Source of the DNA: Solanum dulcamara | Lineage: Eukaryota; Streptophyta; Magnoliopsida; Solanales; Solanaceae | DNA: 64,000 nt | Direction: 5' to 3' | NCBI RefSeq assembly: GCF_947179165.1 | Contig: NC_077237.1 | Coordinates: 60,681,523-60,745,522 of the forward strand | Shown here: positions 12,196-24,207 of the stretch, in pieces | Position numbering within the stretch: the stretch's first letter is position 1 | How the letters are laid out: the number at the start of each line of letters is the position of its first letter | The notes under the pieces: model-generated | Database searches by the model: none | What the model saw: the letters and a program-made list of their open reading frames with translations, nothing else | What the model was told of the DNA's origin: nothing | Translations under genes and position numbers: made by a program

Positions 12196-12796
12196 ACAAC
12201 TCAAGCTAGACCCTAGGTGCGACATAGCGATTAGAATCCCTAAGGACCCCAACAAAGACTCTTAGCATATCATTCATAAGAATATATAATATAACTAAGT
12301 AGATAAGCTAAAGCATAGATACAGAAGTATAGTCCCAATAAAGAGCATAAGTCTCAAAATTCGGAATGAAAGACATTATTGACTCTAAAACATCCAACAT
12401 GCCTATACTAACAAGATGGGGTATAAGATAAGCTCAAAACTCACCCATGACAACATAAGAACAATGACATAGTAAAATAAAGCAATAAAAAGTGTCACGT
12501 CCTTAGTACAAGAGGACTCACCACAACTACAAATGTAATAAACTTTAGCCATGAGCAGGACAATGAATATGATCATCAAACCTATATTATGATAAAATAT
12601 AGGAAAAACGTATGCGTTAGTACATGGAATGCACTAAGTAGGTGAGAAGTATGCATGAACAATAAATATAGGATATAATAAATACATATCATGAGATGCA
12701 AAACCAATATCTTAAAACATGAATAAAACCATGAAACCTTGAAAACATCATAACTATTGGTCAATTCATCAAAACATCATCATCATACAAACTCTA
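12196..12796 (-). mobile_element. Diverged D-family LTR fragment
   Basis: Reads like the plus-strand text of the D-type LTR at 15497-17385 (ACCCTAGGTGCGACATAGCG, CTCACCACAAC, GCGTTAGTACATGGAATGCA) with many changes. It stops where the E LTR starts at 12797. No gene inside. Confidence 0.6.
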
Positions 12797-13137
12797 TGTA
12801 AGACCCCGTAAGTCAAAAAATTGAAATGAAATAAAGACGTAGAATAATGGACTGGTATCAGTTTCAATGACTCAATCTACTAGTCGTAGATGCTCCTACA
12901 AGTTGTAGGAGTCTCTTAAAGTTTTAATGATAAACTAGAAATTTTGGCTAATGGAAGAAGTGGGTATACGAGTCAAGTTATGACATATAGAAGTCTAGAC
13001 GAGTTATAGAAATAACTCGTTAAGGAATATTAAAGATTTGGATTTATATGGTTCACGGAAACTACAGGATGAATGGGTCTTATGACTCATAGACAAAATG
13101 ATAACTCAGAGAAATGAGTCGCAAAAGAATTTCAGAG
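12797..13137 (+). mobile_element. 5' LTR fragment of degenerate gypsy element E
   Basis: Starts TGTAAGACCCCGTAAGTC and aligns with 15313-15496, which follows a polypurine tract, so this is the other LTR of E. It runs without primer site, gag, protease or reverse transcriptase straight into RNase H, showing a large deletion. A perfect 19-bp inverted repeat with 9-bp arms, CTCCTACAA-G-TTGTAGGAG, lies at 12893-12911. Confidence 0.65.
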
Positions 13138-13631
13138 ACTCAGAAGGGTTCATGTTGTATTTTGATACTTCAAGGGTTGGTGTGGGTTATTTCGTGATGC
13201 AAAATGGAAAGGTTATAGCCTATGCTTCTAGGCAATTGAAGGTGCTGGAGCATAACTACCCTACCCATGATCTTGAGTTAGTGGCCATGATTTTTGCTCT
13301 AAATATTTTGAGGCACTACCTCTATGGGGTATATGTGAATGTGTTTATGGATCATAAAAGTTTTCAATATGTGTTCACTGAAAAGGACCTCAATTTAAGG
13401 CAAATGAGGTGGCTTGAACTCCTCAACCACTATGACATGAATGTGCATTATCATCCAGGTAAAGCCAATTTTGTTGTTGATGCTCTTAGTAAGATGTCTA
13501 TGGGGAGTGTGTCTCATATTGATGAAGGGAAAAGAGAGTTGGTAAAGGATGTTCACCAGTTGTCTAGATTAGGGGTGAAGTTGAGTGGTTCCAATGATAG
13601 TGGTATGTTTGTTCATAATGGGTCTGAATGA
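13138..13631 (+). pseudogene. RNase H domain of element E
   Basis: Longest open frame in this area (open from 13098, where it overlaps the LTR fragment). Visible RNase H landmarks: YFDTSRVGVGYFVMQNGK (first acidic residue), [20 protein letters not shown] (Glu), VFMDHKSFQYVFTEK (Asp), RWLELLNHYDMNVHYHPGKA and VVDALS (last Asp). It continues into the linker towards integrase (SRLGVKLSGSND) and stops at 13631. In an intact element this domain removes RNA from the RNA/DNA hybrid. Here reverse transcriptase is missing in front, and the ATG is accidental, lying in LTR-derived sequence. Confidence 0.85.
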
Positions 13632-15072
13632 TCTTTGATAGTGGATGCTAAGTCAAAACAACACTTTGACCTGACACTGGTAGAGTGAAAGAAGTTGGTG
13701 AAAGAAAAGAACGTAGAGGTATTTTCACAAGGGGGAGATCAAGTACTTCACTACCAAGATCCGTTATGTTTTCGGGATGTGGATGGCCTAAGGAGTTTGA
13801 TCTTAAAAGAGGCTCCTAATTCTCCATACTCTATTCATCCTGGTTCGACTAAAATGTACTGAGAATTAAAGGAGATTTATTGGTGGTGTGGCATGAAAAA
13901 TAATATAGCAAGGTTTGTGGCCGAATGTCCAAATTTCTAATAAGTTAAGGCTTAACATCAAAGTTTAGGTGGCCTAGCACAATACATTGAAATCCCCACT
14001 TGGAAATGGGAAGATGTTAACATGGACTATGTAGTGGGTTTGCCTCGTACTCGAAAATATCATGACTTTATTTGTCTGATTATTCATGGAATAACAAAGT
14101 AGGCTCACTTTCAACCGGTCAAGACATTTTATAGTACAGAAGATTATGGTAAGTTTTATATTCGGGAATTGTTAAGGTTGCATGGTGTGCTTTTGCCAAA
14201 TATTTTGGATCATGGTACCCAATTCACTTCTCATTTTTGTAAATAATTTCTAAGGGATCTTGGTACCAAGGTGAAGCTAAGTACCATTTTCCATCCTCAA
14301 ACCGTTGCGCAGGACGAACGAATAATTCAAACACTAGAGGATATGCTAAGGGCTTGTCTGTTGGAATTCAAAGGGAGTTAGGATGATCATCTACCTCTTA
14401 TTTAGCTTGCCTACAATAATATCTACCACTCAAGTATTGAGATGACACCATTTGAGGATTTGTATTGAAGATGATGTAGGTATCTGGTTGGTTTGTTTGA
14501 AGTGGATGATATGACCTTGTTCGGTCCTAATTTTTTGCTTGATGCTTTGGAGAAGGTGAGAGTCATTAAAGAAAGATTGAAGATAGCTCAAAGTCGCCAA
14601 AGGTCCTATTCTGATACTAGAAGAAGGCATCTTGAGTTTTGTGTGGATGATTGGGTATGCTTGAAGGTTTCACCCATGAAGGGTGTAGTCCATTTTGTTA
14701 AGAAGATGAAGTTGACCCTTATGTATGTAGGGCCATATAAATCTTGAGACGTGTTGGCAAGGTTTCTTATGAGTTAGAATTTCCATTGGAAATGGCCATA
14801 GTTCATCTGGTGTTCCATGTGTCTATGTTAAGAAAATGTATGGCTATCCTAGTTCCAATATGCCATTGGAAGTAGTGAATGTTGAAGAAGACTTGACTAA
14901 TGAAGAGCTCCTGGTTGAAATTTTGGTCTGACAAGTTAAGAAATTGAGGAACAAGGAAGTTACATCCATCAAAGTCCTTTGGAGAGATCAACAAGTTTAA
15001 AGTTCTACATGGGAAATGGAAGAAGATATGATGAAGTGATACCTTCATCTCTTTTATTCTACTCAAGCCTAA
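13632..15072 (+). pseudogene. Integrase and chromodomain of element E, broken
   Basis: Conceptual reading shows SIHPGSTKMY, a stop, the YWW block, a damaged zinc site (CPNF then stops, where CPNC is usual), IPTWKWEDVNMDYVVGLPRT, DHGTQFTSHF, a damaged E region near AQDERIIQTLEDMLRACL, YNNIYHSSIEMTPFE, then an open stretch 14493-14747 (FGPNFLLDALEKVRVIKERL to the GPY motif), and a chromodomain near 14880-15055 (NKEVTSIKVLWRDQQ, STWEMEEDM). At least ten stop codons and some shifts. Closest to F (62632-63218) in its chromodomain ending, FYSTQA. Confidence 0.85.
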
Positions 15073-15299
15073 GTCAATAATTTATTCATGAATTGTTTAA
15101 GACTCCTACATTTTGGTTTTTCCTAAGTCTTCATATGCATGTATGTTCATGCAGTGAATTTTAAAGTCATGTTTTATGCTATGTTTGAATATCTCATGTT
15201 CTATGTATTTCAACTGTCATTGTATTCATGTTAGGATGCTAGTCCTTATTCCGCATCCTTTCTTTCCTAGTTAAATCTCATTAAAAGATGAACTTTCCC

Positions 15300-15309
15300 A
15301 AGGGAGAGA
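15300..15309 (+). other. Polypurine tract of element E
   Basis: AAGGGAGAGAT lies three bases before the LTR start at 15313 (TGTATGACCTCG). F has CAAGGGGAAGAT in the same relation to its LTR. Confidence 0.6.
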
Positions 15310-15312
15310 TAT

Positions 15313-15496
15313 TGTATGACCTCGTAAGTCAAAAACTCTCAAAAAAGGAAAAGATGTGGAAGAATAGACTGGTATCAATGTCTACGACTCAACCTACTAT
15401 TCGTAGAAGCTCCTGCGATTAATAGGAGTGGCTCTTAGTTTTGCTAATGAAGTGTAAATTTTTTCTAAAGGAAGAAGCGGATCTACGAGTCAAGTT
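15313..15496 (+). mobile_element. Start of 3' LTR of element E, cut by a D-family LTR
   Basis: Aligns with 12797 onward (AAGTCAAAAA, GACTGGTATCA, CTACGAGTCAAG) until ...GAGTCAAGTT, where the D-type LTR begins with TGTCATGACCCG. The rest of this LTR is not found on the far side. Confidence 0.7.
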
Positions 15497-17385
15497 TGTC
15501 ATGACCCGACCTAGGTCCTAGTCATAACATGGTGATCGAAACCCCTAAGGGCTCCAACAAAGCATCTTATACTTATCATAAGCATACATAAGGTAAAATA
15601 TAAAAGCGGAAATATCATAAGATAGTCTAAACCATGAATAGAAGTCTGAAAATATTTTATGACAACATAGACTGAAACATATGTCCAACTAGATTCCTTT
15701 ACACATGGGTATGGACGGGGACTAGAACATGTCCCTAGCTCACCCTCAAATTTACAACTTAAACACAAGTCTTTTCAAAAGAGAAAATAGTAACAACTTG
15801 AAACTAGTCCCCGATCAATGAGTACTCACCACAACACCTTCGAATAGGAACGCCTACTAGTTACGTGGACGATAAGAATCTTCAACCTCAACCCCTAAAT
15901 TATGAGACAATGTAGGGAAAAAATATGCATTAGTATGTTGGAATGTACTTAGTATGAGGGCGTGACATGCAACGTACATAATGGAATGCAAGGGTCAAGT
16001 GAATCACATGATAAGATGGAATATGTAAAGTCATGAGAAAATCATATTGACCAAAGAATTTAAAAGCATAAGGTCAATCATCATAACATACTTAAGAAAT
16101 CATACATATGTGGGATAGGAAACATAATCGAAAATAAGACCATGTGAGCTATAACATGGAATTCGATAATACCCACATCGAGAAGGAGGAGGATACTTTG
16201 CCAAGGTAGACTCCTAATCATGAACATGTTCTATATGTGGATCCACTAGCTATGCCAAAAGGCAACCTACGATGGCACGTACTTTATGGGACATGAGGCT
16301 TCTACTAAGACCTTTGGTAGGGCCCCCACCTCAAGTCCACTCGGTGCTAAATCAAATCCCACGTAATACATACATAAAATAAGATCATACTATCATATAT
16401 TGTAGTCATGATCATAGGATTGAAATCATAGAGTAGCTCATTTTCATAACATACTTGTAATGTAATAATTATCCTCTCATCATTACCACCATATTTGCAT
16501 AATTCATATCATTAGGCCTTAGGTCACCACATAGGGTCCTAAGTCACTTTTTACACATTAGGTCACCACATAGGGTCCTAAGTCTCTTTACTTCATAACT
16601 TGCATGAAATTCCATAATTTGAAACACACTTGTAATTTTATGATCATCATGGAAATACTTCGTCATACGTTGAAAATTCATGACCATAGCTTGAACTTGG
16701 AATTAGAGTTTGACATAAATGCATGATCAATTGACTTAAAAATCATGAAATTAACTTGAAAACATGTATGATCATAAACTTTATATCAGCCCATACATAA
16801 TAATATCATTTAGAGGTATAATTGAAAATACTCATAATTTACATCATGAACCCTAGAAATCAAAATAGGAGAATTCATGGAACAACTGTTTAATTTAATT
16901 CAATAACTATTAATTTATATCAAAATAGACTAATGATCATACTTTAAGTCAAAATTTATGCAATCAGAATAGAGATAATAAAACCCATAAAATACCATAC
17001 TTTAATTTGATAGAAAACCCTGAGAAATTGATTGGACTTCATGGGTGAAAGGATCCATGAATCATACCCACATACCTTGAGTGAGAACACAAATTAATTT
17101 TGAAAAACTTGAGAGTTTTAATTGAGAAATTGAGTGAATTTGCTTGAAGTCTTCAATGGAAACCCTTGGAAGCCTATTTGTAGAGAGGGAAATATTTGAT
17201 AGATGAATTGTAGAAGAATGAATTGAATTAGAGGTTTAGGTTAATTTATAGAATTGAATTAGGTCCTAAAAATATCAAGGTTCATTAACTAATAATTTGG
17301 TAAAAAGTCTAAAACGCCCTTAAAAAGAAACTAAATTCGGGCAAAAGGTCTTTCCAGGTTCGCGATGCAGTTCTGTCATGGACCA
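15497..17385 (-). mobile_element. D-family LTR, inverted and truncated
   Basis: It is the reverse complement of most of the solo LTR at 21481-23655: the left end TGTCATGACCCGACCTAGG matches the right end of that LTR, and GTCTTTCCAGGTTCGCGATG near 17350 matches 21780-21860. It stops at about 17385, where plus-strand LTR sequence of element C starts. It lies inside the E LTR; the candidate target copy AAGTT (15492-15496) has no visible partner. No gene inside. Confidence 0.8.
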
Positions 17386-19330
17386 CACTGTCCAATTTCG
17401 GGTAAGGTAAGGGTTTTTCTTTCAATTTGGAGTTTATTGTATGGTTATTCAGTGTATTACATGTCTTATATGTTGCTGGAAGTATAAAAATTGTACAAAG
17501 ATGCTTGACGTTACAAATAAACTAACCTAAGGTCGTTATATTTAAATCAAAGTTGAGTAGTGTGTTGTGGTTGTTGTGCTACGCTTGCACGTGATTTGAT
17601 TGTATGTTTCAGCGATGGAAAGTATTCAAAAAGGGGTGTGGGAGATGCTGGTTTCATCCACATGACCCCCCGCTATGTATGCTTAACGATTTTATGAAAT
17701 AGAGACTGAAAACCCTCTTTTGGTATCATAGTTTTGAGCGGGCTGTTTGGGACTTGCTTTGGGTAATGTTATAGTGGTATGGTCATGTATTGGATGCTGG
17801 TTAGTTTGGTTAATATGGCTTCTAAGGTTATAATTTGTATAGGGCAAGTTATAGGGGAAATGCTACCCGAATTCTGTTAATTTCTAACTAACTAATAGAC
17901 TAGTCGAGACTAGTCGAGAAAGGTGAATAAGGAATTGGATACTATGGGTAATTGGAGGTAGAATTACAAGATAGAAAGTCGAAGGTCACTAACCTTAGAA
18001 TTACTTTCATGTTAAATAAGTTCAAGAGACAATGAGGCGAACATGTTAAGAGTAATCCGTAAGAGGTATGTAAAGCTAATATTTCCTTTTTTTGGCATAA
18101 GTATGTAAATCTTATTCCTTCTCTTGGCATGTTTTGACATAAGTATGAAAAGGTAATCTTTATTTTGGCATGGTCTTTATGAAACAAATATATGAATTGT
18201 ATATGATTCCAAGGAAGTTCCTATTCCTACAACCACTAGGATGGCCAATTTCTTAATTTCCAGAAGATATTTTATTATGCTTTGATACGAGTATATGATT
18301 CCAGAATTCTATTTTAATATAATCCATAGAGACTTTCAAAAGGTACTTGATATGACTCTTATCTTGATTTTGAGTGATATCTCATTTTGATTATTCCATT
18401 TTATCTCAAATATGATTTAAATTACATATAGTTCTCACTACTCCACTCATGGATTCCTCAATGCTTCTTTTACTATGCTCGAGCCAGGTTTGTTATCGTG
18501 ATTACCTCTCTTCATTGTTCGTCGTATCCCGACGTGAGGTAGAAGGTATGACCCATACATGGGATTTGTGGAGTTATGATGTGCCATGTACACATATGAT
18601 ATGATATGATCTGATATGACCACCTGATATGATATGATTTGTTACAGAGATATTCTTTACTCTTGATGTATGCTGTGTTGTGGCACCAGTGACGAGGTGG
18701 CGACCATGTTTTGTTCACCGAGTCCTATAATGGGGCCGGATATGACATATGTTTTTCTGCATATACTATCTGTGTTTATTATAAACATTATGATATTCTG
18801 GATATTTCTCTCATTTTTGCACATTCTGTTCTGATAATGACTTTACTTATTAAAGTCTGTGCTTTACATATTCAATACATTTTCCATACTGACCCCCCTT
18901 TCTTCAGAAGGGCTGCATTATATGCCTGCAGGTACAGATGCTTGGTTTGCTGATCCGCTCACTTAGGACATCCAACCTATTGGTTGGAAATGCTTATTTT
19001 TCTAGAGCCCTATTTTTGTACTAACTTTTCTATTGTACATTTATACATATTGTTTAAGGGTACGAAGGGGCCCTATCCTATCATATGATTATGCTATTAT
19101 TCTGTAGAGGTCTGTAGACTTGGTTTGTGGATTCTGTATATGTGTTTTGGGCTTGTGTTCAGTGACGACCTTAACGGCCTTCGTGTGCTACATCTATTTT
19201 CATGAACTCTCTAGCGATCTATTTTGATTTACTTATTTGTGTATTCTATTAACATACTCAGTGGGGATAAGGGTATGTATGGGTGCCCAAATTGGGCACC
19301 AGTCACGACCTATAGAGTTGGGTCATAACA
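17386..19330 (+). mobile_element. 5'-truncated LTR of element C
   Basis: Begins near TCCAATTTCGGGTAAGGTAAG, which corresponds to the middle of LTRs A, B and G. It runs in order through the GACCCCCC...CTGCAGGTACAG block (18890-18936) to GAGTTGGGTCATAACA at 19330, next to a primer site. The upstream promoter half is missing. Confidence 0.8.
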
Positions 19331-19334
19331 GAAA

Positions 19335-19346
19335 TGGTATTAGAGC
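19335..19346 (+). other. Primer binding site of element C
   Basis: TGGTATTAGAGC, four bases after the LTR end. Same one-base variant of the initiator-Met primer site as in A. Confidence 0.85.
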
Positions 19347-20029
19347 AGTTCGTCCTTAGAGTGTCTATAGACCATGTCTAGTAGAGTCTTGTTTATTGGT
19401 GTGTTGTGCACCATATCTATAAATAGGAGGCTACAGGATATTTAGGATGTTACCTTTGTTTTATATCTAAGATCATTCGATAGAACCGAGTCATAGGGAA
19501 TGAAATTCCTCATACTAACCTATGGTTTTAGTAGAAGGACAATATCAATAGAAGAAGATGAATAACGATATTAGAAGTTACAAAGTACGTAGGTAAGCAA
19601 ACGCATGAAAGATATATGTCAGGTGAGGTATTGAAGTAAGATTGATATTTAAAGTTAAAAATGGAAATGAAAAGTAGACAAGGCAGGGTAATAGGTGCAG
19701 TTTGATTTGGGTAGATGAGATAAGTCCATTTTTTTTTTACTATTGTTGATATTGGGTGCCTTGTGTGGCTATGGTATGATATGATATGAATATATATATT
19801 GGCCCTGTGAGGTATTGTTGGCATTTCCTACATGCAGGTGTTGAGATAGTAAGAAATACAGAGGAAACTCTGCCCAAATTTTCCTAGAAACAAAAGGAGA
19901 ATGAGATATAGGATTGTAATATATCTTGAAAGGTCGATACATGTATGGTAAAGCAAAGTTGGAAAAGACTTGTGATCCTAAGAAGATGATTTAGAGATGA
20001 CACCTAGATCTGGATAGAACCACATATTA
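19347..20029 (+). mobile_element. Leader and residual interior of element C
   Basis: Colinear with the reverse complement of A (5530-6031), including text around CATAGGGAATGAAATTCCTC and GGCCCTGTGAGG. No gene. After about 680 bases it jumps to a 37-base LTR end, so the interior and most of the 3' LTR are deleted. Confidence 0.75.
19398..19417 (+). promoter_or_regulatory. Leader hairpin with palindromic loop (element C)
   Basis: GGTGTG-TTGTGCAC-CATATC. The stem is retained with two G-U pairs; the loop carries GTGCAC. Confidence 0.6.
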
Positions 20030-20066
20030 AGGTACCAGTCATAGATTACGGAGTTGGGTCATGACA
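20030..20066 (+). mobile_element. Terminal remnant of 3' LTR of element C
   Basis: GGTACCAGTCATAGATTACG followed by GAGTTGGGTCATGACA matches only the last 37 or so bases of the LTR at 19294-19330. The next bases are TTTAC; no matching target copy is left on the other side. Confidence 0.7.
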
Positions 20067-20897
20067 TTTACGAAGGTTCATTTATTATTAATGTGAAGGT
20101 ATTTAAAGAATGATTGAATGAAGATGAAAGGAATTCTTAGACAAAGAATGGATTGTATGTTATAAGGAGATTTCTCATATTTGAATCATCATGTTTTAAC
20201 GAGCTATTCTATCGAATGATGTTTTGATGATCTAAAGGTATGTAAATGATTATGTTCTTATATGGTATTAAACTATTCTGTGGGATTTACTTAGAACCGA
20301 ATGGGGTATTGATGTGGGATTCGGTAAGGGAATCTTACTAGCAACCCCTTGTCTCATTAACTATGTGCCAACATAGGAGCCCTTGTAGGCTTAGGTTAGT
20401 GGATCCACAAATATCCCTAAATGTCAAAGAAATGAATGAAGTTTGATGGAGCCCTACCAACAAGTAGTCTCCTCGTGCCAACATAGGGGGGTATGTTGGA
20501 TTTCATATAATAACTTGCATGGTCTTAAGTGTCGGTTATAGTCATCTTCCCACAAAATGAACATTTCAAGTATTATTTAGATTGATTGCTTATGCATGCA
20601 TCTACTTATATACCTCATCATATAATTCCTTAACGTCTTCTTTGAATTACATGCCTACAAACTTAGTGCATTAAAAGTACTAAAGCATTCTCTTCTGTCT
20701 ACATGATATCACCATGTAGGAACTGGTGCTGCTCCACATTCACCTCCATATGGTTAGTTGAATTCGTTGGAGCCTACAACTTTGGTTAGTTCCTATGTTT
20801 TAGGAACATTATCCCTTCCTTTCTTAGATTATGTGATGTAAATACTTTTAGATACCTTTCATGGTACTTGGTTCCATTTATATTAAGGGTGAGCTAC
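20067..20897 (+). mobile_element. Diverged D-family LTR fragment, plus orientation
   Basis: Shares ordered text with solo LTR D (GTGGGATTTACTTAGAACCG against GTGGGATTTGACTTAGCATCG, ACTATGTGCCAACATAGG, GGATCCACAAATA). Strongly diverged; no open frame of note. Confidence 0.55.
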
Positions 20898-21480
20898 TGA
20901 TAATGCTTAATTAAACCTCTCAAAAGTGATATAGATAATCTTAAGAAGTATATCTTACACAAATAAGAGTCGGGGTCGAACCCAAAGAGAATAGGTTGAA
21001 ATAAGTTCTATTAACTATGACAATTCAGTCGTAGTTTCTAATTACCAAAAGTGAAGATGCATAAAGTAAATTGGGGAGGGGGGTTTGGTTTTTTTTCAGA
21101 AACATAATAGTAATGCGGTGACAAATAAATAAGATTGAAGTAGTAAACTATATGAAGACTAGACTAGGATTGTGTTCCCCATGACTTATGAGTTAATAGG
21201 CTAATCCTATTCATGATATCGTTCATTGTATTGCATACAAAATCTAGCAAGTTAGGTAACATCTAATTTACCTCTCGGTCCTTCTTAGACATATCTTATT
21301 CATCTCCTCCGACTCTCAGAATACATATTTTACCAACCCTCACCCTAGATCCCAGAATACTATCTCTTCCCGTGCTCGAGTAACTTAAATGAATTTTATC
21401 CCTTCTTTCGAAGCCAGACTCTTAAAATTTCTATTGTGAAGTCTTTTCCTAATCACTAACTCCCTTCGGGGAAAGCAATA

Positions 21481-21505
21481 TGTTACATCCCTTATGAGTT
21501 TAAAA

Positions 21506-21549
<44 letters not shown>

Positions 21550-23655
21550 TTTAAGAATGCCTTGGAAATAGGCCTCTTATGTAACGTATTATCCTTAATC
21601 TTTTTGGAAAATCCGAATTTGGAATATTGATCAGGGGGTCAAAACGTGCAGGAAAATGGTCTCGGTAGATTTTTAGGACCCGTAGAACGGAAGAAAGATT
21701 TTTGAAGAAACCACAAAATAGTGTGGTTCGCGACAGGACCGCATCGAAGATCTGAGAAGCCACACAAGACAGAGTAGTCCATGACAGGACCGCATCGCAT
21801 AGCTGGACAGTTTATCTGCCAAGTAGACCACGGCAGGTCCGACGCTGACCTGGAAAGGTTTCCTTTCCAAAATTAAGTTTTTTAAGGGCATTTTAGACTT
21901 TTTCCAAATTAATAGTTAATGAACCTAGATGTTTTTAGGACCTAATTCAACTCTATAAATCTACCTAAACCTCTAATTTAATTCATTCTTCTATAATTCA
22001 TCTATCAAATATTTCTCTCTCAACAAAAAGGATCTCAAGGGTTTCCATTGAAGACTTTAAGAAAATTCACTCAATTTCTCCATCACGACTCTCAAGTTCT
22101 TCCTAATGAATTTTTTTTCTCACTCAAGGTATATGGGTATTGATTCATGGATCCTTTCTTCCATGAAGCCCAATCAATTTCTCAGGTTTTCTATCAAATT
22201 AAAGTATGACATTTTATGGGTTTTGTGATCTCTATTCCAATTGCATAAATGTTGATTTAAAGTATGATCATTATTCTATTTTGATATAAATTGATGGCTA
22301 TTGAATTAAATTGAAGAATTTTTCCATGAATTCTCCTATTTTGATTTCTATTCATGATGTAAAATATGAGTATTTTCAATTATACTTCCAAATGATATTA
22401 TCTGTAGGAATTATGTATGGGCTGATATAAAGTTTATGATCATGCATATCTTCAAGTTAATTTCATGATTTTTAAGTCAATTGGTCATACTAATTTTGAG
22501 TTTAAGCTATGGTCATGAATTTTTAAAGTATGAATTATGACTATGTGTTCCCATGATGATCATGAATTCTAAGTATGCTTCAAGGTATGAATTTCATGCA
22601 AGTTATGAAGTAAGGTGACATAGGATCCTACTTGGTGACCTAAGGCCTATTGATATAAATTATGCAAAAAATGATTATAATGATGAAAGGACAATTCTCA
22701 TATTACAAGTATGTTATGAAAATGAGCTACTCTATGACTATGAACATGACTATGATATATGATATTATGATATTATGTTATGTATGTATTTCGTGGGATT
22801 TGACTTAGCATCGAGTGGACTTGAGGTGGGGGCCCTACCAAAAGTCTTAGTAGCAGCCTCATGTCCTATAAACTACGTGCCACCATAGGTTTCCTTAATG
22901 GCCTAGATAGTGGGTCCACAAATAGCACATGTTCATGATTAGGAGTCTACCTTGGCAAAGTAGCCTCCTTCTCGATGTGGGTATCATCGGATTCCATGTT
23001 ATAGCTCACATGGTCTTATTGTTGGTTATGGTTCCTATCCCACATATGTATGATTTCTTAAGTACGTTATGACTTGAACTTATGTTTTAAATGCTTTGGT
23101 CAATATGATTTTCTCATGACTTTATGTATTCCATCTTATCATGTGATTTACTTGACCCTTGTATTTCCATGATTTACTTTGTATGTCATGCTCTCATACT
23201 TAGTACATTCCAATGTACTAATACATACTTTTTGCCTACATAGTCTCATAGTGTAGGGGTTTAGGTTGAAGATCCTTATCATTCACGTAACTAGTAGGCA
23301 TCCTCTAATCGAAGGCATTGTGGTGAGTCCTCATTGACCGAGGACTAGTTTAAAGTTAGTTACTACTTTCTTTTCAAAAGACATTTACTTATGTTGTATA
23401 TTAATGGTGAGCTAGGTACATGTCTTATCCCTAGCCCATACTCATGTTTCGAGGCATCTAGTTGGACATATGTTTGAGTCTATGTTTTCATAAAACATTT
23501 TTTTAGATTTTTATACATGGATTAGACTCTCTTATAATGTTTCCGCTTTTATATTTTACTTTCTGTATGCTTATAATATGTACAAGAGGCTTGGTTGGAG
23601 CCCTTCGGGGTTTTGATCACCGTGTTATGACTAGGACATAGGTCGGGTTGTCACA
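21481..23655 (+). mobile_element. Solo LTR D (gypsy type)
   Basis: Starts TGTTACATCCC and ends GGTCGGGTTGTCACA. The flanks are CAATA (21476-21480) and CAATG (23656-23660), a 4/5 match fitting an old 5-bp target duplication. The surrounding sequence (LTR of I) continues across it when compared with 48230-48290. There is no interior and no second LTR, so it most likely arose by LTR-LTR recombination. Contains a (TA)n run. Partly recopied at 29216-30943. Confidence 0.75.
21510..21543. repeat. (TA)n microsatellite
   Basis: Sixteen uninterrupted TA units inside solo LTR D, likely length-variable. Confidence 0.95.
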
Positions 23656-24202
23656 CAATGAATACATGCAATTTATTAATGCGTGCACTAACTAAGAAAG
23701 ACTTTTGAATGAAGAAATCACAATATATGTCACACAATCAATCCTACGTTTACCTATTGTAGTTAAGTCATCATGGTTCCCATAACCCTAGTTGTGGGTT
23801 TAGCCTTTCATAATTTCGATGGATAAGTCAATATAAATGAACCAAACATGTATTATAAGGCTTAAAACTAGCAGTGAATTAAACTCACAATTGTATAAGA
23901 AGATTTAGATTCAAATCAAAAAACTAGAACTCATAGAATCCGAGTTGTGTGTTCTTTCTCCCAAATCTGTCCAATTTCGTGTGGTGGATGAAAAATACTT
24001 GAACAATGTAGTTTAGGTGATGTAATGTAGCCTATAAAAAGTAGGAAAAATGTGTGAAAATGTAGGAAAATTCGCCCTAAAAATATAACACTAGAGGGTA
24101 TTTATAGAAACCTAAAACTAATCCTAAACGAAGTAGGAAACCAACTTGGTTTTGGACATGGATTGCGCTGGACAGGAGCCACCACGGCCAGTGGTTGGCA
24201 CC

Positions 24203-24207
24203 ACATA
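24203..24207. repeat. Target site duplication of element B, left copy
   Basis: ACATA directly before TGTCACAACCC. The same five bases follow the outer end of the right LTR at 41916-41920, and they recur at 31491-31495 through the tandem duplication. Confidence 0.9.
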
